NCBI GenBank assembly: GCA_024803745.1
Contig: JANJXV010000024.1
Location: 20,655,927-20,719,926 of the forward strand
DNA: 64,000 bases
Source of the DNA: Megascapheus bottae
Taxonomy: Eukaryota > Chordata > Mammalia > Rodentia > Geomyidae
Direction of reading: 5' to 3'
Part shown: positions 10,271 to 20,499 of the stretch, one piece after another
How positions within the stretch are numbered: position 1 is the first letter of the stretch
Layout: every line of letters starts with the position of its first letter
Made by a program: the position numbers and the translations under genes
The notes under the pieces: generated by a model
What the model was told of the DNA's origin: nothing
Databases searched by the model: none
Seen by the model: only the letters and a program-made list of their open reading frames with translations

Positions 10271-10475
10271 AACTCAAAAGGCTCAGCTGAAGGAAGGTTG
10301 CTGTGAGACAGGAAAGGTGTGTGCATAGATCCCAAGGCTGCGGAGGGCTTGGTGTTTTTGAGGGAACAGAGACACAGATGTCATGCGATTGAGGCTGGAC
10401 ATGGGAGGGGATGGAGAGGGATGTGAACTGTGCAGATACCACTGGCCTACCTGCCAATCTCACACACACTTCAGG

Positions 10476-10603
10476 CATTTTTCTGGTTCATTAGGGGGGA
10501 GTCTCTTGGGTTTATCTGCTTAGGCTGGTTTTGAACCAAGATCCTCAGATCTCAGCCTCCTGAGCAGCTAGGATTGCAGGGGTGAGCTCCTGGTGCCTGG
10601 CTC
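10476..10603 (-). repeat. B1-Geo SINE, tail missing
   Basis: 'ttttctggttcattag...agatctcagcctcctgagcagctagg...gcctggctc'. Confidence 0.75.
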
Positions 10604-10880
10604 TGAAAGGTTTCTCAAATAGCAACTCACTTCTGGGTTGAAGTTTTGTTAGCCACTTGCAATAGATGGAAACGATCTCTAAATCTCTCACTCTGTATCA
10701 AAATCCACCCCAAATTTACCAAAGAACTAGAAGACCTAATACTTTAAATCTACTACAGAAAAAAAACAGAAAAATCCCTTGAAGTGATCAACTCAGTCTT
10801 ATTCTCTGAAAAGGATTCCAACTGTTCAGAAAACAAGAATAGAAATTAACAAATGAGATGAGATCAGATGAAAAAAGGTT

Positions 10881-11126
10881 TGTGCTGGGTGCTGGTGGCT
10901 CATGCCTGTAACCCTAGCTACTCAGAAGGCTTGAGATCAGAGGATTGCAATTCAGAGCCAGCCAAGGCAGGAAAGTCTATGAGACTCTTACCTCTAATTA
11001 ACTACAAGAAAACTGGGAGTGGTGCTGTGGTTCAAGTGGTAGAGTGCTAGCCTCAAGCTGAAGAGCTTGGGACAGCATCCAGGCCAAGAGTTCAAGCCCC
11101 ATGATCAACCAAAAAGAAAAGAAAAG
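10881..11126 (+). repeat. B1-Geo SINE, full length
   Basis: Head 'tgctgggtgctggtggctcatgcctgtaaccc' to 'caagccccatgatcaacc' plus an A-rich tail. Confidence 0.9.
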
Positions 11127-11316
11127 GTAAATGGATATATGTGAATGGTATATATGTGAAATGAAATATTACATAGCCAGAAACAAAAATAAAATCCTGT
11201 CACTTGGGGAAAACAAAGACACAACTGGAGAATATCATCCAGAGCAAGACAAGCAGAGCACAAAAACCCAATTAACATATGTGCTTGCCTATATATGGAA
11301 GCTGGATCTAAGGGAA

Positions 11317-11372
<56 letters not shown>

Positions 11373-11482
11373 GCTCACATACACAGAACATAATTCTAAC
11401 TACAGGATTATAAGGAAGGATGGGGAGAAGAGGAGAGGGAAAAAGAAAGATGAAGGACGAATCATTTAAAAATTCAGTAAAC
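11127..11482 (+). mobile_element. Old LINE-1 3' end (host of a younger tail)
   Basis: 'gaaatattacatagccag', 'aactggagaatatcatccag' and 'tatatatggaagctggatcta' resemble the L1 3' region that in other mammals reads 'tactcagccataaa...ctggagggtattatgc...catatgtgga'. It carries a (TA)n expansion at 11318-11370. It probably continues after 11932. Confidence 0.6.
11318..11370. repeat. (TA)n microsatellite
   Basis: AT dinucleotide run with one 'gt' interruption. Confidence 0.95.
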
Positions 11483-11931
11483 TAACTGATATGTTTCTAT
11501 GACATACAAACCGTTAGGCTAATTTTGATTAAGTTCGAAAGACTAAGTCCCAGAGAATGTAATTAGAAATTCCCTCCTTGAACAATTGTTTGTTAAACTT
11601 GTCATTTAAAATATGATGTAAACATAAGCCATATAATTAATGATTGTTGTTCTTAAGGCACTATGTTATCTCTCATCACTTCTACTGTCCCTTGGTTATC
11701 TCATATTGTTACACTATCTCACTTTGTTACCTGATATATCGGATATATTTGTATTTGGTTATCTGAAATTGGATAGGGAACGGGGGAAAACAAGATGAGG
11801 GGTGGGGGAGGGGGGAAGGGAAATGGGGACCAAGACATGTGAAAGGGTATCAATGTGTGGGAAGTAAGGCACCATTTATCTGGCAAATATCATGTAACCC
11901 TTCTATTAATTACAATAAAAATATATTTAAA
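11483..11931 (+). mobile_element. 5'-truncated LINE-1 tail with target-site duplication
   Basis: About 450 bases ending 'ctggcaaatatcatgtaacc' and 'attacaataaaaatatattt' plus A's. The duplication aaaattcagtaaacta flanks it (about 11467-11482 and 11934-11949). No coding part remains. Confidence 0.75.
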
Positions 11932-12342
11932 AAAATTCAGTAAACTATGTATGAAGATGGCACAAAAAGCCTCACTCCCACGAAAGCTGCTGCTCAACAG
12001 TGGGTTGTGGAGATGAGAAGAGAAGGCAACAGACACAGGTGTACTTTGAGCAGAACACGCTATATACATGGCTAAAATATCAGAGTGAAACCCCTTGGTG
12101 TAATTAATACAGATGGGAAAAAAAAGTACAGTAAAGTAAAAGCAGCTGAGATGGCGGCAGCACCAGGAGGGAGAGGAGATAAGAACAGGTGGATGAGGTA
12201 TTGGTGCATGCATCATGAAAACTGCTGACATTGCATTAAGAAGGTGGAAAGTGATAGGATGAGACTGATTGGGATAGATTATACACATGCATGACAAAAG
12301 TATCACACTAACCTCTACCCCTTGTGCGACTAAGATATACTA

Positions 12343-12344
12343 CT

Positions 12345-12377
<33 letters not shown>

Positions 12378-12395
12378 TTTTTTTTTTTTTTTTTT
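12343..12395. repeat. (TTTC)n and poly-T
   Basis: Tetranucleotide run merging with the poly-T start of the next SINE. Confidence 0.95.
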
Positions 12396-12474
12396 GCCAG
12401 TCATGGCCTGGGTAATGTCCCTGAGCTTCTTTTGCTCAAGGCTAGCACTCTAGCCACTAGGCCACCTAGCCCTA
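12396..12474 (-). repeat. IDL-Geo-like SINE, internally deleted
   Basis: 'gccagtcatggcctggg...ctcaaggctagcactctagccactaggccacc': the tail half joins directly to the head end. Confidence 0.65.
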
Positions 12475-12475
12475 A

Positions 12476-12694
12476 TTTTTTTCGGGGGGGGGGAGGGGGG
12501 TCATGGGGCTTGAGCTTGGCCTGGGCGCTGTCCCTGAGCTTTTAAGGCTACTACCCTACCCTTGAGTCAAGCCCCACTTCCTGTTTTCCAGAGGTCAATT
12601 GAAGATAAGAGTCTCAGGTGCTCAGCTGGCTTTTGAACCTGGATCCTCAGATCTCAGCCTCCTGAGTAACTAGGATTACAGGTGTGAGCAACCC
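12476..12694 (-). repeat. B1-Geo SINE
   Basis: G-run then 'tcatggggcttgagcttggcctggg' to 'ggattacaggtgtgagcaacc'. Confidence 0.87.
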
Positions 12695-12700
12695 TAATTT

Positions 12701-12894
12701 TTTTTTTTTTGCCAGTTCTGGGCTTGAGCTTAGGGCCTGAGCACTGTCCTTGGACTTTCTCAAGGTTAGAGTTTTACCACTTGAGCCTCAGCACCACTTC
12801 CAGCTTTTTTCTATGTATGTGGTACCGAGGAATCGAACCTGGGTCTTTGTGCATGCAAGGCAAGCACTCTTACCACTAGGCCAAACTCCCGGCC
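12701..12894 (-). repeat. IDL-Geo SINE
   Basis: Flanked by ccctaatttttttt on both sides; third of three SINEs in a row on one strand. Confidence 0.9.
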
Positions 12895-12920
12895 CCTAAT
12901 TTTTTTTTTAAACTATTGGA

Positions 12921-13155
12921 TCAGGCACTAGTGGCTCACACCTAAAATCTTAGCTGCTCAGGAGGCTTTGATTTGAACAGCATAGCTTAAAGCTATCTTG
13001 GGTAGGAAAGTCAGTAAGACTCTTATACCTACCAAAAAGCTGGAAGTAAAGCTATGGCTCAAGTGGTAGAGCAATAGCCTTGAGCAAAAAAAAAAAGCTC
13101 AGGGACAGTGCCCAGGCCCTGAGTTCAAGCCCCAGACCTAGCACAAAAATTAAGG
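12921..13155 (+). repeat. B1-Geo SINE, diverged
   Basis: Head 'ggatcaggcactagtggctcacacctaaaatc' to 'caagccccagacctagc'. Confidence 0.82.
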
Positions 13156-13860
13156 GAAAAGGCAAAACAAAAAGAAATTAATAAAACTACATTTTTTTCT
13201 CTAGTTCAGGGTGTGAATCCACTACTGAGTTGTTGCTGGGGCACTGATGAAAAGAGACTGAATGATGTCTGCAAGGCTCATAGCCCAGCTGTGTAACTCA
13301 AAACCCTCTACCCCTCACCCTTAACCATCTTCCTTCTGCCTGGGTGTGGCTCCCCTGGCACACGCCACAGCCATAGTCAGATCTGGGCTGAGCCCACTGC
13401 CTTTTAAATTTTTTCCTTAAGAGGCAGGATCACAATAAAACGCATACTTTTTTTTCCTTCATATATAGTTTCTTTCTTTTTTTTTTGTAACATGCACATC
13501 TTGCCCTAATCATCTTCATGGTACTATTTTAAACAAAATGCCAAACTTAAAGCCAACATTCTTAAAACACAGCTGATGCACTCATATTTTATTCAAACAT
13601 AGCCAAGAAAAATTCCGGGGTTTTTTTTTGAAACGAATAACTAAATAACTGCAGCTGATTATAAAGAAAATGCTGGACAATTGAGACAAGTGGATGATGG
13701 CTAAGAGAAAAAAGGAAGACTGGGAAGGAAAGCTCCAATATCTTAGAGCCAGTCTGCAAGGAAGAGCCTGAGAGCTCAGCAGTTAAGCAGTCAGGAAGCT
13801 GAGCCTACCAAGTTTGGAAAGGATTTAGAACTAGAAAGGGAAGGTTGATTAAGATAAGCT
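13156..13860. other. Unique, A/T-rich intron sequence
   Basis: About 700 bases with short T-runs; no exon or repeat recognised. Confidence 0.5.
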
Positions 13861-13866
13861 CAACAG

Positions 13867-14064
13867 ACTGGGGACTGGGGGCTTGGCCTAGTGGTAGAGT
13901 GCTTGCCTAGCATGCATGAAGTCCCAGGTTCAATTCCTCGGTACCACATACATAGAAAAAAGCCGGAAATGGTGCTGAGGCTCAAGTGGCAGAGCCCTAG
14001 CCTTGAAGAAAAAGCCCAAGGACAGTGTCTCTGAGTTCAAGCTCCAGGCCAAAAAAAAAAAAAA
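13867..14064 (+). repeat. IDL-Geo SINE
   Basis: Head 'ggggactgggggcttggcctagtggtagagtgc', tail shortened to 'ctccaggcc' and poly-A. Confidence 0.9.
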
Positions 14065-14079
14065 GAGTAGAAGGACTTA

Positions 14080-14290
14080 GCTGGTCTTGGTTGGCTCATG
14101 CTTGTAATCCTAGCTACTTGGAAGTTGAGATATGATCTGGCTCAAAGCTAGTCTGAACAGGAAAGTCCATGAGAGTCCTAAATCTACAAAAAAAAAAAAT
14201 CTGGAAGTAGAGCAGTGGCTCAAATGGTAGAATGCTAACCTTGAGCGACAGAAATTCAAATTCAGGGAAAGTATAAGGCACACACAAGTA
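14080..14290 (+). repeat. B1-Geo SINE, diverged
   Basis: Head 'gctggtcttggttggctcatgcttgtaatcc', rearranged end. Confidence 0.72.
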
Positions 14291-14463
14291 TAAGGACTTG
14301 CCAAGGCATGGAGACAGAAGAGTCTGGTCCTGACTCTTAGGTGGGCTTCTTAGCATGGAGAAGGAGAGGAAAATGGAGTGAGAGGAGCCAGAGAAGAAGA
14401 CTAATATGTAAGGAAAGATAGTGCTTTAACTACCAGGAGAGACCACATCTGAAAATGACAGAA

Positions 14464-14700
14464 CTCATGGTGGCTCATGCCTGGAAACTTAAGTTGGATG
14501 CTGGAAGATTCCAAATTAATCAATCAATCACAGGGCTGGGGATGTGGCATAGTGCTAGTGGAATGAAACTCTGTGTTCAATTCCTCAGCCCCACATAAAC
14601 AGAAAAGGCACTGTCTCTCAAGCGGTAGAGTGCTAGTTTTAAGCAAAAGCAGCTCAGGGCCAGCACCCAGTCCCCGAGTTACCAGGACTGGCAAAACAAA
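14464..14700 (+). repeat. B1-Geo head fragment followed by IDL-Geo SINE
   Basis: 14464-14510 is a B1-like head; 14533-14700 is an IDL-Geo copy ('agggctggggatgtggcatagtgc...accaggactggc'). Confidence 0.75.
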
Positions 14701-14714
14701 CAACAAGAACAACA

Positions 14715-14912
14715 GCCTGTAACTCTAGCTACTCAAGAGGCTGAGACCTGAGGATCAAGGTTCAGAGCCAGCCTGGCACAAACGGGCCTGAGACTCTTAT
14801 CTCCAATTAACTTCTAGAAAAAGGGGAGTGGGGTTTGGTACAAGGGTAGGGCAGTAGCCTTGAGCCTTGAGCTGAGGGACAGCGCCCAGGCTGAGTTAAA
14901 AAATAAAAAAAG
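14715..14912 (+). repeat. B1-Geo SINE
   Basis: 'cctgtaactctagctactcaagaggctgag' to 'cgcccaggctgag'; the first bases of the head are missing. Confidence 0.83.
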
Positions 14913-15204
14913 AAAGACTGAAAGGATGGCTCAAGCTTGAACAGGTTGTAGGAAGCCTGGGGCAACTGTAGTTTTTGGATGAACGAGGCGAGTCATGAAG
15001 CACTCCAGGAGACGGAAAGAAGCAGAGATGAGCTCTTAGGATTCTGCTTGAAATCTGGATTTGACATCAGTTATCAAACCTACCAACATATTACACACGG
15101 ATGAGGGATTGCGTTTCAGAGTGGGGAAGAAAATCCTTTTCAGAGCACACATTGTATTTTCTAGCAATAGCCTGATTTTTATTTAACATGTTATTTTAGT
15201 TTTT

Positions 15205-15672
15205 GTTTGTGTTGGTACTAGGACTTAAAATTCAGGCCTGGGTCCTGTCCCTCAGCTCTTTTTTTGTTGTTGTTGGTCATGAGACTTGAAGTCTGGGCCT
15301 GGGCATTGTCTCTGAGCTCTTCAGCTCAAGGCTACCGCCCTACTCCTTGAGCCATAGTGCCACGTGATTAATTGGGAATAAGAGCCTCACGGACTTTTTG
15401 GTGCCTGGGCTGGCTTTGAACCATGATCCTCAGATCTCAGCTTCCTGAGTAGATAGGATTACATCACGCCTGGCTCCCTGAGCTCTTTTGCTCAAGTCTG
15501 GCGCTCTACATCTGAACCACAGCTCCACTTCTGGCTTTTGTTTGTTTGTTTTTGTGGTTATTTGGAAATAAGAGTCTCACAAACTTTCCTGTTCAGGTTG
15601 GCTTTGAACCATGATCCTCTGTTCTCAGCCTCCTGAGTAGTTAGAATTACAGGCATAAACTATAGGTACAGG
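15205..15672 (-). repeat. B1-Geo SINE split by another B1-Geo
   Basis: Host halves are 15205-15258 and 15477-15672. The inner copy (about 15259-15476) is on the same strand, with 'ccctcagctctttt' / 'ccctgagctctttt' at its borders. Confidence 0.82.
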
Positions 15673-15849
15673 ACCAAAGAGTGATCCTTAAAATCAAATA
15701 CTCCTTTTTGAATGAGAACAAACACACAGAACCATTTCCACACTAATCAACAAGCTGCCTTGTGCCAGGAATATTATGTTTAACAACAGGAACACCAATT
15801 TAATGCAGCAGCCAGGTCACAAGGCCACACACTGCCCAGCGGCACCTAC
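15673..15849. other. Unique intron flank of the long DENND2A exon
   Basis: Contains the donor 'gtaggtgcc' (15841-15849 on the minus strand); otherwise nothing recognised. Confidence 0.5.
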
Positions 15850-16902
15850 CTGTGGTCAGCGCTGGGTCTCTGCCTCCCTGTCCACAGTCTTCTGTTCACT
15901 GAGGCAGGAGGGGGAGATGAGGGCAGGGGTGGAGGAGGCAGGGAGGGCAGAGGAGGCAGGCTCCTTTTCTCTTTCCTGAAGCCTGGGCCTGGGTGTTGCT
16001 CCTTGTCCCCCTCTCCTGCATGTTTGAACGTTCTCCGAGGTTTGGGCAGGGGGTTGATGAAGGGCTTTGGAAGGGTGCCTTCGTAGCCCTGACATGTGCT
16101 CTCTAGGCCTTTCTTGTCCTCCGAGGTCTCCAGGGCCAGTTCTCTGCCCTCCAGATTCAAGGGATGGCGGCCCCTAAGCCGGGCATCTGAACGACCCCCG
16201 ACCCCAGGAGAATCAGAGAGGGGAGACCCCTCCTCCGCCTTGTCAGGCAGGCAATGTGGAGAGTAACAGGTTCCTGGCAACTGGGGATCCAAGCCGGCCG
16301 AACCATCCTTTAAAGCCTGCTCCAGTCTCTTGACCTGCTTCAGCACAGAGTGGTGGTTGCTTGGAAAGTGGGGTTTGCCAACCCGTGCCTCCCGGCCTCG
16401 ACCCTGGCTGGCGTCCCCATCAGTCTGGCCCAGGTCTGCGTCAGGACCTCTCCATCTCACTGTCCTGCAGTCAGTCTCCGGGCTCTCTGAGTGAGGCTTT
16501 AGTTCATTCTTAGTATCAGAAAGGCGAGTTCTCCCCCCCTCGTCCCCTTGGTCCATCATGGAGGGAGCCAGATTCTCCTCCGACCCCTCAACCCCACTGC
16601 CCAGTGCCGTGGGGGGCTCCTTCTTGCCTTCCCACTCAGATATCTTGTCCTTTATGCTCAGGGGCTTGGGCTGGGCCCCAGCTCGGGAGCAGGGGCGGGG
16701 GAGCCTCCCCGGCCTGCCAGCCTCTCGGGGGCTGAGCACTGCCGTGGGGCTTCCAGTGATCATGCTTGAGCTGAACATGGCCATGCTGGCCCCGTGTGCG
16801 GTTGTAGGGGCTGAAGGAGGACTCTCGATTGATCGGGATCCGGGAAAGGCCTGAAGGATCTATGTGGCTGCCTTCCAGGGCCTTCTCCAGCCTCTGGATC
16901 TT
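15850..16902 (-). CDS. DENND2A: DENND2A long N-terminal coding exon, frame broken in this sequence
   Basis: Role: the N-terminal regulatory half of DENND2A, a DENN-domain guanine-nucleotide exchange factor reported to act on Rab9. Seen: from ATG 16784 a 312-codon frame runs to the donor at 15850 and joins in frame to the exon at 7694. Landmarks counted from that Met are SIKDKISEWEGKKE (43-56), QVKRLEQALKD (150-160), INPLPKPRRTFKH (243-255; DENND2C has I-N-P-L-P-K-P-R-R-T-F) and a proline-rich run (about 276-293). Upstream of 16784 a different frame, 16902 to about 16790, also looks coding. It reads KIQRLEKALEGSHIDPSGL and then SSFSPYNRTR. The two frames differ by one base, and a four-base run (16790-16793) lies at the switch. 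Exon start 16902 keeps that upstream frame open; a better pyrimidine-tract acceptor at 16913 would put a TAG in it. So the exon is sure, and its 5' edge and frame there are not. Confidence 0.82.
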
Positions 16903-16974
16903 CTACCTTGACCCTGGACCAGAAAGACAAACAGCAAACAGCAGGTGAGAGGTTCTCAGCCTTGTTCTTTTTCC

Positions 16975-17079
16975 TTTTTTTTTTTTTGCCAGTCCTAGGG
17001 CTTGAACTCAAGGCCTGGGTGCTGTCCTTGAGCTTCCTGAGTAGGTACAATTACAGGTGTAAGCCACTGGCATCTGGCC
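16975..17079 (-). repeat. B1-Geo SINE, internally deleted
   Basis: Tail 'gccagtcctagggcttgaac...gctgtccttgagc' joined directly to the head 'ttcctgagtaggtacaattacaggtgtaagcc'. Confidence 0.72.
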
Positions 17080-17182
17080 CATTTCTCTTTTACTGAGGGT
17101 TCAAAAGGAAAAACTTGAAGTTTCTGCTCCACTGGGAGCCTTGGAAATCATGTGATCTGGCCCTGTGGAAACTACACAGGAA

Positions 17183-17575
17183 GCCAGGAGTGGTAGCTCA
17201 CACCTGTAATCCTAGCTACTCAGGAGACTGAGATCTCAGGATCAAGGTTCAAAGCCAGAGCCGGGCACAAAAGAACCTGAGACTCTTATCTCCAATTAAC
17301 TCCTAGAAAAATGGGAAGTGAGCCTTGGCTCAAGGGTAGAGCTATAGCCTTGAGCTGAAGAGCTCAGGGACAATGCCTAGGCCCAGGGGTAGGGTGGTAG
17401 CCTTGAGCTGAAGAGCTCAGGGACAATGCCTAGGCCCCAGGGGTAGGGTGGTAGCTTTGAGCTGAAGAGCTCAGGGACAATGCCTAGGCCCCAGGGGTAG
17501 GGTGGTAGCCTTGAGCTGAAGAGCTCAGGGACAGCACCCAGGCCAAGTTCAAGCCCTATAACCCACAAATAAAAA
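17183..17575 (+). repeat. B1-Geo SINE with internal tandem expansion
   Basis: Head 'aagccaggagtggtagctcacacctgtaatcc'. The right half contains four copies of a 53-54-base unit beginning at 17345, 17398, 17452 and 17506. Confidence 0.9.
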
Positions 17576-17782
17576 AGAAAAAAGAAAGAAACTACACAGG
17601 AAACTCAAAGCTCAAGATTTTTCACAGCAACATAAACATCAATACAAGATAAGAGCACATAACGAACAGCTCTTGCAGAATAAAATGTCCCCATCCCTAC
17701 AAGAGAGGACAGGCATGTAAAATTGTGACAACTAGGGTTACTGCATGCTTGGTGACAGCTGATAATAGAATAGGAATTATCA

Positions 17783-17910
17783 GGGCCAGGAGTTTGGCCT
17801 AGTGGTAGAATACTTGCCTAGCATGCACAAAGACCCGGGTTCGACTCCCCCAAACTGGCAAAAAAAAAAAAAAAAGAAAAAGAAAGAAAGAAAGAAAGAA
17901 AGAAAAAAAG
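17783..17910 (+). repeat. IDL-Geo SINE, left monomer plus tail only
   Basis: Head and B-box 'cgggttcgactcc' jump directly to 'caaactggc' and poly-A with (AAAG)n. Confidence 0.85.
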
Positions 17911-17962
17911 AATATGAACCATCAATGTCATGTATGCTATTAGATAATTCTGTGCAGCAGAT

Positions 17963-18395
17963 AAATACATGAGCTTGAACTCAGGGCCTAGGCGCTATTC
18001 CTTACCTTTTTCACTGATGGCTGGTGTTCTACCACTTGAGCCACAGCTTCACATTTCACGTTTTTTTTTTTTTTTGGGGGGGGGTTGCTAATTCTGGGGC
18101 TTGAGCTAAGGGCCCAAGTACTGTCCTTGGGCTTTCTCAGAGCTCTACCACTTGAGCCAGAGCACCATTTCTGGCTTTTTCTATGCATGTGATACTAAGG
18201 AATCAAACCTGGGTCTTCATGCTTGCTAAGCAGGCACTCTATCCCTAGGCCAAATTCCGGCCCCACATTTCACTTTTTGATGGTAAACTGGAATAAGTGT
18301 CATGGAGTTCCCCTTCTGGGCTGGATTCAAACTGTGATCATCAGCTCTATGAGTCCTGAGAATCAACAGTTTCAGATGTGAGCTACTAGTGCCTG
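17963..18395 (-). repeat. B1-Geo SINE split by nested IDL-Geo
   Basis: Old host copy; its halves are 17963-18060 and 18264-18395. Confidence 0.75.
18061..18263 (-). repeat. IDL-Geo SINE nested
   Basis: Perfect duplication cacatttcac at 18051-18060 and 18264-18273. Confidence 0.92.
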
Positions 18396-18451
18396 TGAGC
18401 TTCTTTTCTCAAAGTAAGAACTCTACGACCCTTCTCCAGACTGGAACTTTC

Positions 18452-18651
18452 TTTTTTTTTTTTTTTTGCCAGTCCTGGGCTTGAGCTCAGGGCCTGAGCA
18501 CTGTCCTTGGACTTTCTCAAGGCTAGAGCTCTACCACTTGAGCCTCAGCACCACTTCTGGCTTTTTTCTAGGTATGTGGTACCGAGGAATCGAACCCGGG
18601 TCTTCATGCAGACTAGGCAAGCACTTTAACCACTAGGCCAAACTCCCGGCC
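18452..18651 (-). repeat. IDL-Geo SINE, near consensus
   Basis: Full copy ending 'aactcccggcc'; 'ggaactttctt' occurs before it and again at 18676-18686. Confidence 0.92.
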
Positions 18652-18686
18652 AATAACAGATGCTTTTTTTTTTTTGGAACTTTCTT

Positions 18687-19125
18687 AATTATAACTTTTT
18701 TTGGGGGAGAGGACGTGGGCAGTCTTGGGGACTCTGTGCTTACTCGGTGCACTGAGCCATGGCCCCTACCCTCTCAGCCTTCATTATAATTCTTGACCTA
18801 ACAGATAGTATTACTGTGACCGTTAGAATTACTGCCAAAAATCCCAAACCCCTTGTGCTATTTCAAGGCTGCTGAGCTGGGACTGAGGGGGGAAGGAGGC
18901 CTTGCTGGACAGCCTTCTTGGCTTTCTGAGCCCATGCAAGATGGGTGAGGGCAGGGTAGCCATATCTTTATGTAACTCCAAGGATAGAATACCTTATCCA
19001 AGCAGTTCCTGTGCCCAAGAGGGTGCGCAGCTCCTGTTTCCAGGAATCTACAGAGGGAAAGTCTGCCTTGTGGGGCAGACTGTGGTCAGTAACAGAGAGA
19101 AGGCTCCATTTGGGAGGAGAAGAAG
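18687..19125. other. Unique intron sequence
   Basis: Nothing recognised. Confidence 0.5.
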
Positions 19126-19129
19126 GCTT

Positions 19130-19264
19130 GTCAGGTTTGGCCTAGCGGTGGAGTGCTTGCCTAGCATGCACGAAGGCTTGGGTTCCATTCCTTGGTACCT
19201 TGAGAAAGTCCAAGGACAGTACCCAGGCCCTGAGCTCAAGCCCAGGACTGGCAAAAAAAAAAAA
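19130..19264 (+). repeat. IDL-Geo SINE with 60-70-base internal deletion
   Basis: 'ttccttggtacc' is joined to 'ttgagaaagtccaaggac', losing the monomer junction. Confidence 0.87.
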
Positions 19265-19432
19265 GTGCTAGCTTTTTGCTCAAGGCTGCTACTCCACTAC
19301 TTCCAGGTTTTGTCTGATTCATTGGAAATCAGAGTCTTATGGGCTTTCTGCAAGGGCTGGCTTTGAACCACCAACCTCAGATCTCAACCTTCTGAGTAGC
19401 TAGGGTTATCAGTATGAGTCACTAGTGCCCAG
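19265..19432 (-). repeat. B1-Geo SINE, tail truncated
   Basis: 'gctttttgctcaaggctgctac...gagtagctagggttatcag'. Confidence 0.78.
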
Positions 19433-20190
19433 CTGGGAAGGCTAATCTTGTAGACATATATAGCTATATAGTTGCAGATTTGGGGCTCAAGGATGAGTAA
19501 ATAGCAGTGAATCCTAGTAGGGAAACACTAAACCCTGGCCTGGAAGACAGCTTAAGGATCTGGCCTATGGTGGCTGTGAGAAGCCAGACCCCAGTGCAGA
19601 GCATTTTGGTCCCACATCTTGAGAGGTTGATGAGAACAACACTTCCTTAGTTCAGAAAGAATGGTGATGGAGGAGGAAGGGTGATGGGGAAAGAACCAAT
19701 AGGAGCCTCATTATCGTCTATGCAGGGAGAGAGGGGCCTCTTACCTGTCAGTCAATCTGGAGCTCAGGTTTGCGCTCTGGCTGCGGTTGCCCTGGGCTGG
19801 CCTGTGCACGGTCATCATGTCAGCACGAGGAGAAGCTCCAGATGGCCTGGGGGACAGGGGTGCACACTCATGTGAGCCATGTCAGCTCTGCCTCAGAGGA
19901 GCGCATCCAGGCCCCAGCCCCACAGGATTCCTGACAGCTTCTATGCAGGGGTGCAGGGGAGGGGCACTGTTTGCAAACCCTGCCCCAAGAGGAGGAGGGC
20001 ACTATCCTGAGCCACACCCCAGATTCAGACTCAGAGCCCTGGCCTCTCCCTTTATAGATACCCTTTTGCAAAAGTCAACAACAATTAAAATTCCTTCTTA
20101 TCTACTGGGGATTCTTTCAAGGTCTCCAGAGGGAGCCCTCCAAAAGATTTATACCTGAGTATCTACAATGACAGTTAACCTGTAAATCAG
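19433..20190. other. Unique intron sequence around the candidate exon
   Basis: Apart from the exon at 19745-19846 nothing was recognised. Confidence 0.5.
19745..19846 (-). CDS. DENND2A: Candidate DENND2A start exon (ATG at 19818)
   Basis: Seen: acceptor 'cctgtcccccag', 102-base exon, donor 'gtaagagg'. An ATG-ATG pair (first Met at 19816-19818) opens a frame of 24 codons plus two bases, beginning MMTVHRPAQGNRSQSANL. The two other frames have stops near the donor. It ends in phase 2, which would fit the acceptor at 16913 of the next exon. That join enters the wrong frame unless a second base is extra near 16903-16911. Inferred from splice signals and position only; I do not recognise the peptide. 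Confidence 0.5.
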
Positions 20191-20302
20191 ACATCTGAGC
20201 CAGGCATTGGTGGCTCAGGCCTATAAATCCTAGCTACTCAGGAGGGTGAGATCTGAAGATGGGGGTTCAAAGCCAGGTCTGGCAGGAAAGGGTATGAGAC
20301 TT

Positions 20303-20499
20303 TTTTTTTTTTTTGCCAGCCCTGGGCCTTGAATTCAGGGCCTGGGCACCGTCCTTGGGTTTTTTCATGGCTAGAGCTCTACCACTTGAGCCACAGCACC
20401 ATTTCTGGCTTTTTTTCTATGTACGTGGTACTGAAGAATTGAACCTGGGTCCTGGTGTATGCTAAGCAAGCACTCTACCTCTAGGCTAAACTCCCGGCC
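20303..20499 (-). repeat. IDL-Geo SINE nested
   Basis: Sits in the poly-T of the following minus-strand B1-Geo; 'tgagacttttt' lies on both sides. Confidence 0.88.
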
